A stretch of 64,000 bases of DNA from Mycobacterium deserti (GCF_025345615.1 NZ_JAODWD010000003.1:868001-932000), one strand, 5' to 3'; shown: positions 8,924 to 19,656, numbered from the stretch's first letter. A program made the numbers and translations. The notes: generated by a model from the letters alone, not told the origin.

Positions 8924-10617
8924 CCGTCCAGTCGCGTCGAATTCGCTCCGACGCTTGGCTCACCCCAGGACAGCACGACCTCGCCGGTTACCGGCACCTC
9001 GACCGATTCGGGGCCGAGGTTGCATGCGACGGCGAACACGCCGCGACGCATGACGATCCACTGCTGCGGCTCGTCGTAGTCGACCTGCAGGTGTTCCAGC
9101 CAGGGATCGGCCAGATCGGCCTCGTTGTGCCGCAACGCGATCAGTTCGCGGTAGATGTGGCGTAGCCGGCCGTGGTCGCCGTCGTCGACCTCGTCCCAGT
9201 TCAGCTTCGACCGTTCGAAGGTCGCCGGATCCTGCGGGTCGGGGATTTCGTCGGCGTCCCACCCGTGTTCGGCGAACTCACGCTTTCGACCCTCCGCCGT
9301 AGCCCTTGCCAGCTCGGGTTCGGGGTGGCTGCTGAAGAACTGGAACGGCGACGACGACGCCCATTCCTCACCCATGAATAGCATGGCGGTATAGGGCGAG
9401 CCGAGAGCGAGGGCGGCTTTGACAGCGAGCTGGCCCGACGTCAGGTTCTGCGATGGACGGTCACCGATCGCCCGGTTTCCCACCTGGTCGTGGGTCAGGG
9501 TGTAGGCAAGGAGCCGGGTCGCCGGAATGGTGGAGGTGTCCAGCGGCCTGCCGTGGCGACGATGGCGGAACGACGAGTACGTTCCTGCGTGGAAGTAACC
9601 GTTCTTCAGCGTGCTCGCCAGGGACTCCAGCGAGCCGAAGTCGCCGTAGTACCCCTGCCGCTCGCCGGACACCGCCGCGTGGATCGCGTGGTGGATGTCG
9701 TCGTCCCACTGCGCCGTCATCCCGAGCCCGCCTCGATCACGGGGCGTGATCAGCCGCGGGTCGTTGAGGTCGCTCTCGGCGACCAACGACAGCGGCCTTC
9801 CCAATTCTCGGGCCAGCGAATCGGTTTCGGCGGACAACTCCTCGAGAATGTGGATGGCTGTCGTATCGACCAAGGCGTGCACCGCGTCGAGCCGAAGGCC
9901 GTCGGCGTGGAAGTCGCGCATCCAGCGCAGGGCACAGTCGATGATGTAGCGACGGACCTCGTCGGCGTCGGCGTCGGCGATGTTGATCGACTCGCCCCAC
10001 GGGTTGCTGCCCGTCGACAGATACGGCCCGTACTTCGGCAGGTAATTGCCCGACGGACCGAGGTGGTTGAACACCGCGTCGATCAGCACCCCGAGTCCGC
10101 GACTGTGGCAGGCGTCGACGAACCGGACCAACGCGTCAGGGCCGCCGTACGGTTCGTGTACCGCGTACCACAGCACGCCGTCGTAGCCCCAGCCGTGCGT
10201 CCCTCCGAACGCGTTGACCGGCATGAGCTCGACGAGGTCTACGCCGAGATCGACCAGATAGTCCAGCTTTTCGATCGCTGAGTCGAGAGTGCCGTCCGGC
10301 GTGAACGTCCCGATGTGCAGCTCGTAGATCACCCCACCCTCGATGGATCGGCCCGCCCATCCGGCGTCGGACCACACGTCCGGATCGGGTCGCCACAGCT
10401 GCGAACGTTCGTGCACACCGTCGGGCTGACGCGCAGAGCGCGGGTCGGGCAGGACCTTGGGGTCATCGTCGAGCACGAACCCGTACCGCGCGTCGGGCCG
10501 CGCGTCCACCTCGGCGCGCCACCAGTCGTCATCGCTGCGCACCATGTCGTGCAGCGTGCCTTCGACATCAAGCCGCACGCGTTCCGGACGCGGCGCCCAA
10601 ACGCTGAATTCAGCCAT
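8890..10617 (-). CDS. treZ: Malto-oligosyltrehalose trehalohydrolase
   Basis: 575-residue GH13 enzyme that releases trehalose from maltooligosyl-trehalose, the second step of the TreY-TreZ route from glycogen. It opens with a carbohydrate-binding fold (AEFSVWAPRPERVRLDVEG). Catalytic-site motifs are DGLRLDAVHAL (nucleophile Asp near 243), VAESDLND (acid Glu near 281) and THDQVGNRA (third Asp near 377). The GGTHGWGYDGV and EWASSSPFQFF stretches are typical of TreZ. The ATG at 10617 lies inside the end of treY (8-base overlap), so the two are translationally coupled. It is the last gene of a four-gene minus-strand operon and converges on the DUF5946 gene. Confidence 0.94.
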   Translation of the reverse strand: MAEFSVWAPRPERVRLDVEGTLHDMVRSDDDWWRAEVDARPDARYGFVLDDDPKVLPDPRSARQPDGVHERSQLWRPDPDVWSDAGWAGRSIEGGVIYELHIGTFTPDGTLDSAIEKLDYLVDLGVDLVELMPVNAFGGTHGWGYDGVLWYAVHEPYGGPDALVRFVDACHSRGLGVLIDAVFNHLGPSGNYLPKYGPYLSTGSNPWGESINIADADADEVRRYIIDCALRWMRDFHADGLRLDAVHALVDTTAIHILEELSAETDSLARELGRPLSLVAESDLNDPRLITPRDRGGLGMTAQWDDDIHHAIHAAVSGERQGYYGDFGSLESLASTLKNGYFHAGTYSSFRHRRHGRPLDTSTIPATRLLAYTLTHDQVGNRAIGDRPSQNLTSGQLAVKAALALGSPYTAMLFMGEEWASSSPFQFFSSHPEPELARATAEGRKREFAEHGWDADEIPDPQDPATFERSKLNWDEVDDGDHGRLRHIYRELIALRHNEADLADPWLEHLQVDYDEPQQWIVMRRGVFAVACNLGPESVEVPVTGEVVLSWGEPSVGANSTRLDGHSFAIIRATD

Positions 10618-12823
10618 CGGTGCGCTCCAGCAGCGCGACGGGAAGGTCGGCGAACAACTCGACGGCCATGACCTCGCCGCGCAGCTGCTTGCCGCTGACA
10701 CGGTCGGTCCATACACCGGGGGGCAGCGGCAACGCGGTATCACCCCAGCCGGTCTCGCTGAGCAGCACGGTGTGCCTGCTGACCGCGGTCAGCACGTCAC
10801 TGCCACGCAGGAAGGCCACCGCGTGCTCGGCGGCGGGGCCGGTCGCCAGCACCGGCGTGTAGCCGCCTCCGGTGAAACTCTCAGGCCGGTCGCGCCGCAG
10901 CTGCAGTGCCGCGGATACGACCCGCATCTTGGGGTGCCGCAACGACTTCAATGCTTCGCGCCTGGCGGCATAGTCCACGGGCCGCCGGTTGTCGGGATCG
11001 ACGAGGCTGTCCTCCCACATTTCCGTGCCCTGGTACACGTCCGGTATTCCGGGCGCCGTCAGTGCGATCAGCTTCTGGCCCAGCGCATCGCTGCGGGCGT
11101 GCAGGTCCAGCCTGGCGACCAGCGACGTCATCTCGGCAGCCACGGGTCCGTCGAGGACGGTGTCGAGCCACGCGTGCACGGCCGACTCGAACTCGTCATC
11201 CGGATCGTTCCACGTCGTGCGGACCGCGGCTTCTCTGATGGCCTTCTCGGTGTAGGCGTGCAGCCGTTCCCGCAACTCGGCGGTGATCTCGCCGTCAACC
11301 GGCCACACGCCGAACATGTTCTGCCACAGGAAAAGTCCGGTGCCGGAATCCGGAGGCGGTGCGGCCAGCGCCCATTTGCCGACCAGCTCGGCCCACAGAG
11401 ACGGCACCTGCGACAGCACCCCGATCCGCGCGCGGACATCCTCGCCGCGCTTGGTGTCGTGGGTGGACAATGTGACCATCGCATGCGGCCACATCTCGGC
11501 GCGGACCGCAGCGCGCTGGTGGAACTCTGCGACGCTGACACCGAAATGCTGTGGCTCACCGCCTACTTCGTTGAGGGAGACGAGCCGCGCGTCGCGGTAG
11601 AAGAGGCAGTCCTCCATGGATTTCGCCGTCGCGGCGCCGCACAGCTGTTGCAGACGAACCGCGGTTTCGGTGCTCACGGCCAATGCCGTGGCGATGATCG
11701 CCAGCGGGTTGGCCAACTCCGGCCGCTCGGCTCCAGCTTCGGCCAGCGCCATGGGCAGCACCGCCGACAGTGACGGGTAGTCGGACCGGTAGACCTCGAC
11801 ATGGCTGATCAGTGTGGCGAGAGCCTCTGGTAGCTCCGGATGATCGGCGCCGGTGGCGGCCGTGATCGTCCGGTGCAGGCGGCCCAGCTCGCTGCGCAGC
11901 GTTTCGGTGACGGCCTCGGCCTTCAGTAGGCGCGCCAGGTCGGGCATCGCCCGATACGATGCCCCGGTCGAGCCGAACAGGTTGGTCAGAGGTCCCTCGC
12001 CCGCGGGATCGACGAAGACGCCGCCGATTTCGCGCAGCGCGTCGTATCCGGTGGTGCCCGCGACCGGCAGCGTCGGATCCAGCGGTTCGCCGACGGCGAG
12101 GATCTTCTCGATCACGATCCAGGCCTGTGGACCGACGAGTTCGCGTAGCCACCGTAGGTACCCGGCGGGATCGGACAATCCGTCCGGATGGTCGATGCGC
12201 AGACCGTCGACGAGTCCCTCCGTGAACCACCGCTTCACCTCGGCATGGGTGGCGTCGAACACCGCGCGGTCCTCTTGGCGCAGTCCCGCTAGCGAGGTGA
12301 TCGAGAAGAAGCGCCGATAGCCACAGATCCCGTTGCGCCAACCGATGGGCCGGTAATGGGTCTGGTCCTCGGGATAGTTCGGGGGAGCGTCATCCCCGTC
12401 GTCGCCCAGGACAGGCAACACGACCCGGCCGTCGGGGTCGAGATCCCAGTCGATGTCGAAATAGGTTGCGTAGGGCGAGGTCCGGCCGTTCTGCAGAACG
12501 TCCCACCACCACGGGTTCTGCTTCGGATCGTCGACACCGACGTGGTTGGGCACGATGTCGACGACCAGTCCCATGCCCCTGGCCTTCGCCGCCGCGGCCA
12601 GGCTCGCGAGTCCCTCGGGTCCGCCAAGTGCGGCCGAAACCGAGGTGGGGTCGGTGACGTCGTAGCCGTGCGTCGAGCCCTCGGCGGCCGTCAGGATCGG
12701 TGACAGGTAGAGGTGCGAAACACCAAGAGTGTCAAGGTAATCAACGAGATCTTCGGCATCGGCCAGGGTGAAGTTGTCACCGCGCATCTGCAGCCGGTAC
12801 GTCGACAGCACTGGAGAAGACAT
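10610..12823 (-). CDS. treY: Malto-oligosyltrehalose synthase
   Basis: 737-residue GH13 isomerase that turns the reducing-end alpha-1,4 bond of maltodextrin into an alpha-1,1 (trehalose) bond. N-terminal STYRLQMRGDNFTLADAEDLVDYL and SHLYLSPILTAAEGSTHGYDV are the usual start of the family. VVDIVPNHVGV and DGLRIDHPDGLSDP (nucleophile Asp near 211) mark the barrel active site. The long insert and C-terminal IPDVYQGTEMWEDSLVDPDNRRPVDY are diagnostic of TreY. Its start is 3 nt after the treX stop, and treZ overlaps its end. Confidence 0.95.
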   Translation of the reverse strand: MSSPVLSTYRLQMRGDNFTLADAEDLVDYLDTLGVSHLYLSPILTAAEGSTHGYDVTDPTSVSAALGGPEGLASLAAAAKARGMGLVVDIVPNHVGVDDPKQNPWWWDVLQNGRTSPYATYFDIDWDLDPDGRVVLPVLGDDGDDAPPNYPEDQTHYRPIGWRNGICGYRRFFSITSLAGLRQEDRAVFDATHAEVKRWFTEGLVDGLRIDHPDGLSDPAGYLRWLRELVGPQAWIVIEKILAVGEPLDPTLPVAGTTGYDALREIGGVFVDPAGEGPLTNLFGSTGASYRAMPDLARLLKAEAVTETLRSELGRLHRTITAATGADHPELPEALATLISHVEVYRSDYPSLSAVLPMALAEAGAERPELANPLAIIATALAVSTETAVRLQQLCGAATAKSMEDCLFYRDARLVSLNEVGGEPQHFGVSVAEFHQRAAVRAEMWPHAMVTLSTHDTKRGEDVRARIGVLSQVPSLWAELVGKWALAAPPPDSGTGLFLWQNMFGVWPVDGEITAELRERLHAYTEKAIREAAVRTTWNDPDDEFESAVHAWLDTVLDGPVAAEMTSLVARLDLHARSDALGQKLIALTAPGIPDVYQGTEMWEDSLVDPDNRRPVDYAARREALKSLRHPKMRVVSAALQLRRDRPESFTGGGYTPVLATGPAAEHAVAFLRGSDVLTAVSRHTVLLSETGWGDTALPLPPGVWTDRVSGKQLRGEVMAVELFADLPVALLERTDG

Positions 12824-12826
12824 GCG

Positions 12827-14977
12827 CTACGCGGTCTTACGCAGAACGAGCAACGACCGCGCCTGCAGCGATATCTTCTCGCCGGCCTGGACCACGAGAT
12901 CGGTGGCGCCGGTGGGATCTGCGGTGTTCAACGCCGCGGTCCACTGCTTGGCATAGCCGCCCATCGGAGCGACGAAGTCCTGCACCTGGTCATAGGCGTT
13001 GAAGCACAGCAAAAAGGAGTCGTCGACCACGCGTTCGCCTCGTTCATTGGGTGCGGAGATGGCCTCGCCGTTGAGGAATACCGCGACGCACTTGCCAAGG
13101 CCGGTACCCCAATCCTCGAGCGTCATCTCCTGGCCCGCGGGCGTCAGCCAGGCGATGTCGCGGACCTGGTCGCCGGTGCGGATCGGCTTGCCCTCGAAGA
13201 ACCGTCGCCTGCGAAAGACCGGATGATCCGTGCGCAGTTGCACGGCCTTGCGGGTGAATTCCAAGAGGTCGGCGTTCTTCTCGCACAACGACCAGTCCAT
13301 CCAGGAGATCTCGGAGTCCTGACAGTAGACGTTGTTGTTCCCCCGCTGCGTGCGCCCGATCTCGTCGCCGTGCGAGATCATCGGCGTGCCCTGGGACACC
13401 ATCAGAGTGCCCATGATGTTGCGCATCTGCTTACCGCGCAGCGCGAGAATGTCGGGATCGTCGGTGGGGCCTTCGACTCCACAGTTCCACGACCTGTTGT
13501 GGCTCTCGCCGTCGCGGTTCTCCTCACCGTTGGCTTCGTTGTGCTTCTCGTTGTAGGAGACCAGATCCGCGAGCGGGAAGCCGTCGTGGCAGGTGACGAA
13601 GTTGATGCTCGCGCTGGGCCGGCGACCGGTGGCCTCGTAGAGGTCCGAGGAACCGGTCAGCCGGGAGGCGAATTCGCCGAGGGTTGCGGGCTCGCCCCGC
13701 CAGTAATCACGCACAGTGTCGCGATACTTCCCGTTCCATTCGGTCCACAAACCTGGAAAGTTGCCGACCTGATAGCCGCCTTCGCCGATGTCCCACGGCT
13801 CGGCGATCAGCTTGACCTGACTGACGACGGGGTCCTGCTGCACCAGATCGAAGAACGCACTCAATCGGTCGACGTCGTAGAACTCACGGGCCAGCGTGGC
13901 CGCCAGGTCGAACCGGAACCCGTCGACGTGCATCTCCAGGACCCAGTACCGCAGCGAGTCCATGATCAGCTGGAGCGTGTGGGGGTGACGTGCGTTGAGG
14001 CTGTTCCCGGTCCCGGTGAAATCCTTGTAGAACCGCAGATCGCCGTCGAGTAGCCGGTAGTACGCCGCGTTGTCGATTCCGCGGAAGTTCAGGGTCGGAC
14101 CGAGATGGTTGCCTTCGGCGGTGTGGTTGTAGACCACGTCGAGGATGACCTCGATTTCCGCCTCGTGGAACGACCGCACCATGGTCTTGAACTCCGCGAC
14201 CGCGCCGCCCGCATGCTTGTTCGCCGCATATTGATAGTGCGGTGCGAAGAAGCCGAACGTGTTGTAGCCCCAGTAATTTGTCAGGCCGAGGTCGACGAGC
14301 CGGTGGTCATGCAGAAACTGGTGCACCGGCATGAGTTCGATCGCCGTCACGTTCAGCGACTTGAGGTGGTCGATGATCGCGGGGTGACCGAGCCCGGCAT
14401 AGGTGCCGCGCAGTTCCGCGGGGATGCCCGGGTGGGTCTGCGTCATGCCCTTGACGTGCGCCTCGTAGATGACGGTCTCGTGGTACGGCGTGCGCGGCGC
14501 GCGGTCGGACGCCCATTGGAAAAACGGGTTGATCACGACGCTGGTCATGGTGTGGCCCAGCGAGTCGACGCGTGGCGGAGTGCCTCCGGACGCTGGGTCG
14601 TCGGCGGCCAGGTCGTAGGAGAACAGCGCCTGGCTGAAGTCGAACTCGCCGTGGAAGGACTTTCCGTACGGGTCGAGCAGCAGCTTGCTCGGATCGCAGC
14701 GATGCCCGGCCGCCGGATCCCACGGCCCGTGGACCCGGTAGCCGTAACGTTGGCCGGGTGTGACACCAGGCAGGTAGGAGTGCCAGACGTAGCCGTCGAC
14801 CTCGTCGAGGTTGACGCGCTCCTCGCGGCCGTCCTTACCGATCAGGCACAGCTCCACCCGCTCGGCGGCCTCAGAGAACAGCGAGAAGTTGGTACCCACG
14901 CCGTCATAAGTCGCGCCAAGGGGATAGCTCGTTCCCGGCCAAACGGTGCGTACCGAGGCCGGCTCTGCCGACGACAT
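12827..14977 (-). CDS. treX: Glycogen debranching enzyme (TreX/GlgX)
   Basis: 716-residue isoamylase-type GH13 debranching enzyme that trims alpha-1,6 branches of glycogen to feed TreY. The N-terminal domain (PLGATYDGVGTNFSLFSEAAERVELCL) is the CBM48 fold. Active-site motifs are VYNHTAEGNHLGPT, DGFRFDLAATL (nucleophile Asp near 357), AEPWDIGEGGYQVGNFP and CHDGFPLADLVSYN. The FMDWSL-like ISWMDWSLCEKN stretch and GDEIGRTQRGNNNVYCQD are typical. The ATG at 14977 overlaps the stop of the upstream acyltransferase by one base. Confidence 0.94.
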   Translation of the reverse strand: MSSAEPASVRTVWPGTSYPLGATYDGVGTNFSLFSEAAERVELCLIGKDGREERVNLDEVDGYVWHSYLPGVTPGQRYGYRVHGPWDPAAGHRCDPSKLLLDPYGKSFHGEFDFSQALFSYDLAADDPASGGTPPRVDSLGHTMTSVVINPFFQWASDRAPRTPYHETVIYEAHVKGMTQTHPGIPAELRGTYAGLGHPAIIDHLKSLNVTAIELMPVHQFLHDHRLVDLGLTNYWGYNTFGFFAPHYQYAANKHAGGAVAEFKTMVRSFHEAEIEVILDVVYNHTAEGNHLGPTLNFRGIDNAAYYRLLDGDLRFYKDFTGTGNSLNARHPHTLQLIMDSLRYWVLEMHVDGFRFDLAATLAREFYDVDRLSAFFDLVQQDPVVSQVKLIAEPWDIGEGGYQVGNFPGLWTEWNGKYRDTVRDYWRGEPATLGEFASRLTGSSDLYEATGRRPSASINFVTCHDGFPLADLVSYNEKHNEANGEENRDGESHNRSWNCGVEGPTDDPDILALRGKQMRNIMGTLMVSQGTPMISHGDEIGRTQRGNNNVYCQDSEISWMDWSLCEKNADLLEFTRKAVQLRTDHPVFRRRRFFEGKPIRTGDQVRDIAWLTPAGQEMTLEDWGTGLGKCVAVFLNGEAISAPNERGERVVDDSFLLCFNAYDQVQDFVAPMGGYAKQWTAALNTADPTGATDLVVQAGEKISLQARSLLVLRKTA

Positions 14978-17154
14978 CAGTCAACCCACCAGCCGGTGGC
15001 GGCGCCAATCTGGCGCCCGAGTTCTTCGGTCATCGTGCGCATGTAGGTCTTCGAGATGTGGTGGGCGTCGTGGTACAGGAGGACATTTCCCTCGACCGCT
15101 CGACAGATGTCCTTGCGGCACACCGCATCGCTCATATCGAGCGGCTTGAGCATCGGGAACTGTGTGACGAAGTCCAATGTTGGATTGCGAGCCGACAGTA
15201 CGTCGGAACGCCTGACCCCGCAGGAGATCGCGTCGCCGCCGTCGGCCAGGCAGTCAGCGGCGAAGAAGGGTTTGCCACTGCGTGCCAGCCAGGGTGTGTC
15301 ACGCATCGCCAGGATCGGAATGCCGTTGTCGGACAACGTCTGCCAGATGCCGAGGTAGGAGCCGGGCATCACATCGCCCGGCTTGATGTTCCACGGTCGC
15401 GTCGCGGTGGTGAACAGGAAATCCGGGCGGTCGGCGATGATCTTGGCCATCACCCGCTGGTTCCACTCATGACACTTGGGGTACGGGCGGTTGTCGCCCA
15501 TCACCAGGGGCACTTGCTCGGTGGTCAGCGGGCAGCCCATCTTGAGGTAGGTGACGACCTTGAAACTGTGCATCCGGCCGAGCAGATCCAATGCGGTGAT
15601 CCAATGCTCGGCGTGCGAGCCGCCGGCCAGTGCAATGGTGCGGGTCGCGGCCTTGTCGCCGTATGTGCAGTTGATGACGCCCACGTTGTCGAAGTCGCTG
15701 ATGCAGCCGTCTTCGGTGGTCTGCGGAATATCGTTCTGTGCTTCGAGCACCGTCGGGCGCATAGGCAGTTTCGGCACCTTGGCCTGGTCGAGAATCGCAT
15801 GGGCGCCCGGATAGCCGGTCATCGAAAGACCCGGCAGCTCTTTGCCTGTCGAACGTTCCACGGCGACGTGCTCACGCCAGGTGAACGATGTCGCGGTCAA
15901 CGCCACTCCGAGCAGCGCGACCACCGAGCCGAGCACCACCGTCGACCTGCCCAGCCGCGTGCGCAGTGGAACGGCGGACTTCGTCGCGGTCGACGACCGG
16001 TACCGAAGCGGGTTCTCGATGAGCTTCGTGGTCAGCCACGCCAGCACGCCGGACAGCATCAGCACGCAGACGCCTTCGACGAAATTCGCATGGGCGTGTC
16101 CGCTGTAGGACAGCCAGAAGATCAGCAGCGGCCAGTGCCACAGATAAAGCGAATACGCCATGGCGCCCAGTGACACGAACGGCGCCGTCGCCAGCAGACG
16201 GTTCGGCGCGGGAATCCGCCCGTCGCAGTGCGGGTCGGCCACCCGGTTGGCGGCCGAGAGAATGAACAGGACTGTCGCGCCGACAGGAACCAGGGCCCAC
16301 GGACCGGGGAACTCCTTGACACCGTCGATCAGGGCGCCGCAGGCCAAAATCGCGGCCAGTGAGATCACCGCGGCCGTGGTGCGCAGCCACATCGGCCAAC
16401 GAACATAGGGCACCAGAGCGCCGACCAGCGCGCCCAGCAACAGTTCCCACGCCCGCGCAAAGCTGTTGTAGTACGCAGTGGCCTGGTCGGCGTTGTGCGC
16501 GACGACCGCGTAGACGAACGATGCGATGGTCAGCGCGCTGAGCAGAACCACGAACGCGACGCGCATGTGCTTCTTGAACACTCGGCGAAACAGCAAGGCG
16601 GACAGGAATATCAGAGCCAGAAACGCGATATAGAACTGCCCCTGCACCGACATCGACCAGATGTGCTGAAGCGGGCTGACCGCTTCACCGGCCCGCAGAT
16701 AGTCCGACGCGGTGTTGGCCAGTTCCCAGTTCTGGAAGTAGCCGAGGCTGGCCAGGCTCTGGTCGGCGAACGCCTCCCAGCGGGTCTCCGGCTGGACGAG
16801 GATGGTCAGCACTGCCGACGCCGCGAGCACCACGACCAGCACAGGCAGAAGCCTGCGCACCAAGCGGGTGACCTCGGGAACAGGCCACAGGGAGGCGCCC
16901 GGCGTCATCGCCGTGCGCAGCAGGCGGCCGCCGAAGAAGAAGCCCGAAAGGGCGAGGAACACGTCGACACCGCCGGAGACCCGACCGAACCAGACGTGGA
17001 ACACCGCGACCAGAGCAATCGCGATCCCGCGCAGACCGTCGAGATCGTGCCGATAGAACGCGGACGCACGCGCACCCTCTTTGGCCGACGGAGCGCGCGA
17101 TGTGATGCCCGGCTTCGTGACGGGTGCCGGCCGGGCAGGGGCGAGGGTCATCAT
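14977..17154 (-). CDS. Acyltransferase-3 / SGNH fusion membrane protein (OafA/OafB-like)
   Basis: 725 residues. The N-terminal half (about 35-390) is an acyltransferase-3 membrane domain with about ten hydrophobic helices; it opens with [22 protein letters not shown], holding the conserved Arg and His. After a helix near 400-420 comes a periplasmic SGNH-type domain with [16 protein letters not shown] as the Ser block (GGSH in place of the usual GDSH) and [11 protein letters not shown] as the Asp-His block. Such proteins move acetyl or acyl groups onto sugars at the outer face of the membrane. It is the first gene of the treX-treY-treZ operon (1-nt overlap with treX), as in M. tuberculosis Rv1565c from memory. 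This suggests, without proving, a trehalose- or glucan-derived acceptor. The start faces bioA across only 23 bases. Confidence 0.85.
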   Translation of the reverse strand: MMTLAPARPAPVTKPGITSRAPSAKEGARASAFYRHDLDGLRGIAIALVAVFHVWFGRVSGGVDVFLALSGFFFGGRLLRTAMTPGASLWPVPEVTRLVRRLLPVLVVVLAASAVLTILVQPETRWEAFADQSLASLGYFQNWELANTASDYLRAGEAVSPLQHIWSMSVQGQFYIAFLALIFLSALLFRRVFKKHMRVAFVVLLSALTIASFVYAVVAHNADQATAYYNSFARAWELLLGALVGALVPYVRWPMWLRTTAAVISLAAILACGALIDGVKEFPGPWALVPVGATVLFILSAANRVADPHCDGRIPAPNRLLATAPFVSLGAMAYSLYLWHWPLLIFWLSYSGHAHANFVEGVCVLMLSGVLAWLTTKLIENPLRYRSSTATKSAVPLRTRLGRSTVVLGSVVALLGVALTATSFTWREHVAVERSTGKELPGLSMTGYPGAHAILDQAKVPKLPMRPTVLEAQNDIPQTTEDGCISDFDNVGVINCTYGDKAATRTIALAGGSHAEHWITALDLLGRMHSFKVVTYLKMGCPLTTEQVPLVMGDNRPYPKCHEWNQRVMAKIIADRPDFLFTTATRPWNIKPGDVMPGSYLGIWQTLSDNGIPILAMRDTPWLARSGKPFFAADCLADGGDAISCGVRRSDVLSARNPTLDFVTQFPMLKPLDMSDAVCRKDICRAVEGNVLLYHDAHHISKTYMRTMTEELGRQIGAATGWWVD

Positions 17155-17164
17155 GGTCGACGGA

Positions 17165-17170
17165 TAATCT
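17165..17170 (+). promoter_or_regulatory. -10 element of bioA (leaderless)
   Basis: TAATCT ends 7 nt before the GTG at 17178, the spacing that puts the transcript start on the start codon. It lies in the 23-base gap between the divergent acyltransferase and bioA. No BioQ-type palindrome is present here, unlike upstream of bioF and bioB. Confidence 0.5.
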
Positions 17171-17177
17171 ACCGAAG

Positions 17178-18470
17178 GTGCCTGGTTTGACGCCCGCCGA
17201 GATCAGCGCGATCGATGCCGCGCACGTCTGGCACCCCTACAGCACGATCGGGGCGGAAGCGATTCCTCCGCTCGTCGCGGTGGGCGCGCGGGGCGCGCGG
17301 CTGACGCTCCACCACGAGGGTCACGACATCGAGGTCCTCGACGCGATGGCGTCGTGGTGGACGGCCATCCACGGGCACGGCCATCCGGTCCTGGACGCCG
17401 CGATCACCGGCCAGCTCGCCACGATGAACCACGTCATGTTCGGCGGGTTGACGCACGAACCCGCCACGCGGCTGGCTCAGCTGCTGGTGCAGCTCACTCC
17501 CGATGGGCTCGACACCGTGTTCTTCAGCGACTCGGGCTCGGTGTCGATCGAGGTCGCGACGAAGATGGCGCTGCAGTACTGGCGCAGCCTCGGCCGGGGG
17601 CGCAAGCACCGGCTGATGACCTGGCGCGGCGGCTACCACGGCGACACGTTCACGCCGATGAGCGTGTGCGACCCCGACGGCGGCATGCACGGGCTGTGGC
17701 AAGACGTGCTGGCCCAGCAGATATTCGCCCCGCAGGTCCCCGTGGACTACGACCGGACCTACAGCGAGGCGTTCGAAGCGCAACTGGCCGAGCACGCCGA
17801 CGAACTCGCCGCGGTGATCGTCGAACCGGTGGTGCAGGGCGCGGGTGGAATGCGTTTCCACGATCCGCGCTACCTCACCGATCTGCGTGACATCTGCACC
17901 CGGCACGGCGTGCTGCTGATCTTCGACGAGATCGCCACGGGATTCGGCCGCACCGGCGAACTGTTCGCCGCCGACCACGCCGGCGTCCGCCCCGACATCA
18001 TGTGCGTCGGCAAGGCTCTGACCGGCGGCTACATCACTCTGGCCGCAACGCTGTGCACGAGCGAGATCGCCCACACGATCAGCACACGTGAGCCCGGCGC
18101 CCTGATGCACGGCCCGACATTCATGGCCAACGCGCTGGCGTGCGCGGTGGGGGTCGCCGCGGTCGAACTGCTGATCGGCGCGGACTGGCGTGCGACGGTG
18201 CGCGGTATCGAGTCCGGACTGCGGGCGGGCCTCGCGCCTGCCGCTGCGCTGACCGGGGTCGCAGACGTCCGGGTTCTCGGCGCCATCGGGGTCCTCGAGA
18301 TGGACCGGCCGGTTGACCTTCGGGTGGCCACCCCGGTGGCGCTGGAACACGGCGTGTGGCTGCGACCCTTCCGAAACCTCGTCTACGTGATGCCGCCGTA
18401 CATCTGCACACCGGACGAGATCGGCCGGATCACCTCGGCGATGGTCGCGGTGGCGCGTGCATTAACCTGA
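17178..18470 (+). CDS. bioA: Adenosylmethionine-8-amino-7-oxononanoate aminotransferase
   Basis: 430-residue class III PLP aminotransferase that makes 7,8-diaminopelargonate from KAPA using SAM as amino donor (biotin step 2). The N-terminal [24 protein letters not shown] and GGYHGDTF match M. tuberculosis BioA closely. The PLP lysine is Lys279 in [11 protein letters not shown], with [14 protein letters not shown] before it. I chose the GTG at 17178 because TAATCT sits 7 nt upstream and the next residues ([17 protein letters not shown]) align with the known start. A GTG at 17124 would overlap the divergent gene. Its TGA stop is part of the BioQ box that controls bioF. Confidence 0.95.
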   Translation: MPGLTPAEISAIDAAHVWHPYSTIGAEAIPPLVAVGARGARLTLHHEGHDIEVLDAMASWWTAIHGHGHPVLDAAITGQLATMNHVMFGGLTHEPATRLAQLLVQLTPDGLDTVFFSDSGSVSIEVATKMALQYWRSLGRGRKHRLMTWRGGYHGDTFTPMSVCDPDGGMHGLWQDVLAQQIFAPQVPVDYDRTYSEAFEAQLAEHADELAAVIVEPVVQGAGGMRFHDPRYLTDLRDICTRHGVLLIFDEIATGFGRTGELFAADHAGVRPDIMCVGKALTGGYITLAATLCTSEIAHTISTREPGALMHGPTFMANALACAVGVAAVELLIGADWRATVRGIESGLRAGLAPAAALTGVADVRVLGAIGVLEMDRPVDLRVATPVALEHGVWLRPFRNLVYVMPPYICTPDEIGRITSAMVAVARALT

Positions 18471-18480
18471 ACGGTGTTCA
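18463..18480 (+). promoter_or_regulatory. bioF-bioD promoter with BioQ operator
   Basis: TAACCT (-10, 18463-18468) runs directly into the 13-bp palindrome TGAACGGTGTTCA (18468-18480), so the operator covers the end of the -10 and the transcript start. This is the TGAAC-N3-GTTCA BioQ site known from mycobacterial biotin regulation. It overlaps the bioA stop codon. The same site in the opposite orientation lies upstream of bioB. Confidence 0.8.
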
Positions 18481-18510
18481 ATTGTCGGCTCGGCCGCTAG
18501 GGAGGCACCG

Positions 18511-19656
18511 GTGACGCGCGCAGGTCTGTCGCCGCTGGCGTGGCTCGCAGAGGTCGAGCAGCAGCGGCGGGCCGCCGGACTGCGCCGGTCGCTGCGAGCG
18601 CGGCCCCCGGTCGGCGCCGAACTCGACCTCGCATCCAACGACTACCTCGGCCTGTCTACGCATCCGAAGGTGATCGACGGTGGTGTCGAGGCGTTGCGCA
18701 CCTGGGGCGCAGGCTCGACCGGATCGCGCCTGGTGACCGGCAACACCGAACTGCACGAGGGTTTCGAGCGGGCGTTGGCCGACTTCGTCGGCGCCGAGTC
18801 GGCGCTGGTGTTCTCCTCGGGCTACACCGCGAATCTGGGCGCGGTGGTCTCGTTGTCGGGCGCTGGGTCCCTGCTCGTGTCGGACGCGCTGACGCACGCC
18901 TCCCTGGTCGACGCCTGCCGGTTGTCGCGGGCCCGCGTGGTGGTGACGCCGCACCGCGACATCGCCGCGGTCGACGCGGCGCTGGCGGCCCGCGACGAGG
19001 ACCGCGCCATCGTGGTGACCGATTCGGTGTTCTCGGCTGACGGCGTGCTGGCGCCGCTGCGCGACCTGCACGAGGTGTGCCGGAGCCACGGCGCGCTGTT
19101 GATCGTCGACGAGGCGCACGGTCTCGGCGTCCGGGGACGCGGCGGACGCGGACTGCTGCACGAGGTGGGCCTTGCGGGGGCCTCCGACGTCGTGATGACC
19201 ACGACGCTGTCCAAAGCGTTGGGCAGCCAGGGCGGCGTGGTGCTCGGCTCGGCTGCGGTGCGCGATCACCTCATCGACTCCGCGCGGCCGTTCATCTTCG
19301 ATACCGGTCTAGCTCCTGCCGCCGTCGGCGCGGCGTGGGCGGCGCTGGACGTGCTGATCGCCGAGCCGTGGCGCGCGCAGTCGGTGCTGCGCCACGCCGG
19401 AGCGCTGGCCTCGATGTGCGGGGTGGCCGAGCGGCCCGACTCGGCGGTGGTGTCGGTGATCCTGGGTGAGCCGGAGGTGGCGCTGGCCGCCGCCGTGGCC
19501 TGTCTGGAGCGGGGCCTGCGGGTCGGCTGCTTCCGGCCGCCGACGGTCCCCGCCGGGACGTCTCGGCTGCGGTTGACGGCCAGGGCATCGCTGACCGACG
19601 ACGAACTGCGCCTGGCTGAGGAAGTGTTCGCGGACGTGTTGTCGGCAGGCGCGTGA
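18511..19656 (+). CDS. bioF: 8-amino-7-oxononanoate synthase
   Basis: 381-residue alpha-oxoamine synthase that condenses pimeloyl thioester with alanine to give KAPA, the first ring-forming biotin step. Family motifs are [52 protein letters not shown] and the PLP lysine 235 in [20 protein letters not shown] ribosome site lies 6-7 nt before the GTG start. It is transcribed from the BioQ-controlled promoter that overlaps the end of bioA, and its stop overlaps the bioD start (GTGA). Confidence 0.95.
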   Translation: MTRAGLSPLAWLAEVEQQRRAAGLRRSLRARPPVGAELDLASNDYLGLSTHPKVIDGGVEALRTWGAGSTGSRLVTGNTELHEGFERALADFVGAESALVFSSGYTANLGAVVSLSGAGSLLVSDALTHASLVDACRLSRARVVVTPHRDIAAVDAALAARDEDRAIVVTDSVFSADGVLAPLRDLHEVCRSHGALLIVDEAHGLGVRGRGGRGLLHEVGLAGASDVVMTTTLSKALGSQGGVVLGSAAVRDHLIDSARPFIFDTGLAPAAVGAAWAALDVLIAEPWRAQSVLRHAGALASMCGVAERPDSAVVSVILGEPEVALAAAVACLERGLRVGCFRPPTVPAGTSRLRLTARASLTDDELRLAEEVFADVLSAGA

